A stretch of 64,000 bases of DNA from Sacculina carcini (taxonomy: Eukaryota > Arthropoda > Thecostraca > Sacculinidae). Under the pieces are notes generated by a model, which was not told where the DNA came from, did not search any database, and saw only the letters and a program-made list of their open reading frames with translations. Shown here one piece after another: positions 62,481-64,000 of this stretch (positions are counted from its first letter, which is position 1; each line of letters begins with the position of its first letter). The stretch lies in contig OU696586.1 in the NCBI GenBank assembly GCA_916048095.2, positions 7,426,249 to 7,490,248 on the forward strand, in the 5' to 3' direction. The translations under genes and the position numbers were made by a program.

Positions 62481-64000
62481 GAAAACACTGTGCTTATATA
62501 GTGCTAACTAGCGCCGCCTACTTCATTCTGCAGCTCCTATTTGTGCACGACCTCATTATTTACGGACCGCAAGGTCACCACAATGCAACACGCCCGGCAC
62601 ACGCACATAGCTTTACACACTGGTGTGGGTGATATATGCGTGTTCCCGTGCTTCTCTGGTTTTCTCTTAATGTCTTACAGTGTATGTGTGTGTGTCTACG
62701 TGTGTGCAACCAATGCTGTGTTCTGTATTGTAACCCACTGTGTTGAGAGTGATGCATGTGTTTACGCTCACTTCCTGTCCTAACTTCTATCCTATCCTAT
62801 GTCACTTTTAATGCACAACATACAATACACAATGCACAAAACAAACAACGATTACTAAATAAAGATATAAAAATACAAGTTATATACAACACCGCATGAA
62901 ATATAAACATTGTTACACCACAACTGCGAGGTCAATCGAGCGAATGTGAGCCACTAGAGCTTATACACGGCCATTATATTGTGTGGTCAGAAGTGGGTTT
63001 TCATTGAAGAGGTGTGATGATCTTCAATTGACGAGTATTTGTACAATTGAGCCCCGCGATTGTTGTTTATTTGCACGCGTTCCGATGAGTACTTGGCTTC
63101 TTGGTACCTCGTACATGGTGGATGATTTCGGCTGATGTTGTTCACAGATGTCATCGCACAGATATACGTAATCAGGATACTGTCGCCTGCTTTTTTCACT
63201 TCGGAGTTTGGCTTGGCCGGTTTCACGCATGAATGCTGACGGTAGTTCTTTGTTCACATTGTAGAGCACCATGTACATCTTCTAATGTCATTCCCCCAAC
63301 GGTAATGAGCAACTTTACTGCGTCGATCCTTGATGTTCTTATAGTTCTGGACAATCGGTCGATTTTCACTTGCTGTTCAGTGTCGTGTATCAGCGTGGTA
63401 TCAATGAAAGGAGTAGGATTCCGTGGGATTAATAAGATTAGTTCGGAATAGGAACAGTATTCGCAGAGCCATGTATTATTTTTCACATAAATCTTGATTC
63501 GTAATTCTTCTCTCTATTTCCTCTTCTGTATTTTACCGTAATTTTATTCTCTTGTCGTTTTGATTCTATTATTCTAATTCAATTATCTAGTGGTGTCTTC
63601 TCTACAGTTCAGTAATGTCTTATACCCGGACGTTTCAAGGCCTTCATAGTAGCGGTTCATACTTTCAGTCATCTAGTCATATAGTCATCAGTCACCTAGT
63701 GGCATATCATGCCCTCACATTCCAATGCATCAATCTATGCATGTCGATACATACTCTCCTTGTTTGCTTCGTTATATCTGTCCTTGTTACCAGATATATC
63801 ATTCAATATCTCTTGTCCGTTAAGTTGCATATCAAATGCCCCAACTTAACTTCGGTATTTTCGCGGCCATATGCGAAAACCATTTACTTCGTTCTGCCTT
63901 CATTTATGTTCTCACCAGTGTATGAGAATTACGGCATATACCTTCACCTCCTCTTCCGGTCAATTCGTCAGTCTATCAGTCAGTCGGTTTGTTATGCTGG
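62481..64000. other. Unassigned stretch, no gene recognised
   Basis: Overlapping frames at 63024-63278 and 63223-63486 on the minus strand share a GGMTLEDVH segment near 63280 and could be a frameshifted pair. I recognise no domain. The rest is AT-rich, with short repeats of ATCAGTCA and AGTCATCTAGT (63665-63700). Confidence 0.3.

Overview
This window looks like repeat-dominated nuclear DNA of an animal, most likely an arthropod. It has runs of TTAGG/CCTAA (the usual arthropod telomere unit), a moderately AT-rich background full of AC/GT microsatellites, and metazoan retroelement families (Ty3/gypsy elements with serine-tRNA primer sites, CR1/L2-type LINEs, a ZBED5-like hAT transposase, a Helitron). 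I could not identify the species. I found no convincing single-copy host gene, rRNA gene or tRNA gene. Nearly every long reading frame belongs to a transposable element.

Layout. 1-10.6 kb is intergenic DNA with TTAGG-like and microsatellite tracts, a doubled TGACGTCA/G-tract block (3.1 kb), minisatellites and retroposon remnants. 10.68-12.24 kb is a short LTR element with 447-bp LTRs and no gag/pol. 16.25-20.19 kb is a decayed Ty3/gypsy-type element on the minus strand (G1). 20.69-27.72 kb is a long inverted-arm (foldback-like) element carrying a 21-bp minisatellite; it has been invaded by a TA-flanked MITE, a LINE fragment and a gypsy element (G2, 23.08-27.65). 28.8-31.2 kb is a broken LINE (LINE C) containing a local palindrome. 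31.5-37.35 kb is a minus-strand LINE A split by gypsy G3 (31.71-36.18). 37.4-38.7 kb holds a tandem POU-octamer array, a transposase N-terminus and a 22-bp minisatellite. 38.87-40.97 kb is a second foldback element of the 21-bp family. 41.76-47.46 kb is a plus-strand LINE A split by a deleted gypsy (G4, 42.27-45.49) and a solo LTR-like element (46.01-47.00). 49.31-61.79 kb is a minus-strand LINE B split by an apparently intact gypsy (G5, 51.23-56.03, LTRs identical by eye) and a hAT transposon with a complete 684-aa transposase (56.90-60.86). The hAT itself carries a non-autonomous Helitron (57.05-57.82). 61.8-64 kb holds tandem repeats and unassigned DNA.

The elements do not form a cooperating gene system. 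The sequence records successive insertions, most with readable target-site duplications: GTGAT for G3, TATAT for G2, CATAC for G4, ATATA for G5, ATTTAGAA for the hAT and TA for the MITE. Relative ages can be ordered from nesting and LTR divergence; G5 is the youngest dated insertion. Observations most worth following up: a primer-binding site complementary to the 5' end of tRNA-Phe shared by G1 and the short LTR element; the G5 start codon straddling the LTR/primer-site junction; the 21-bp-period arms of the foldback family; and the octamer array.
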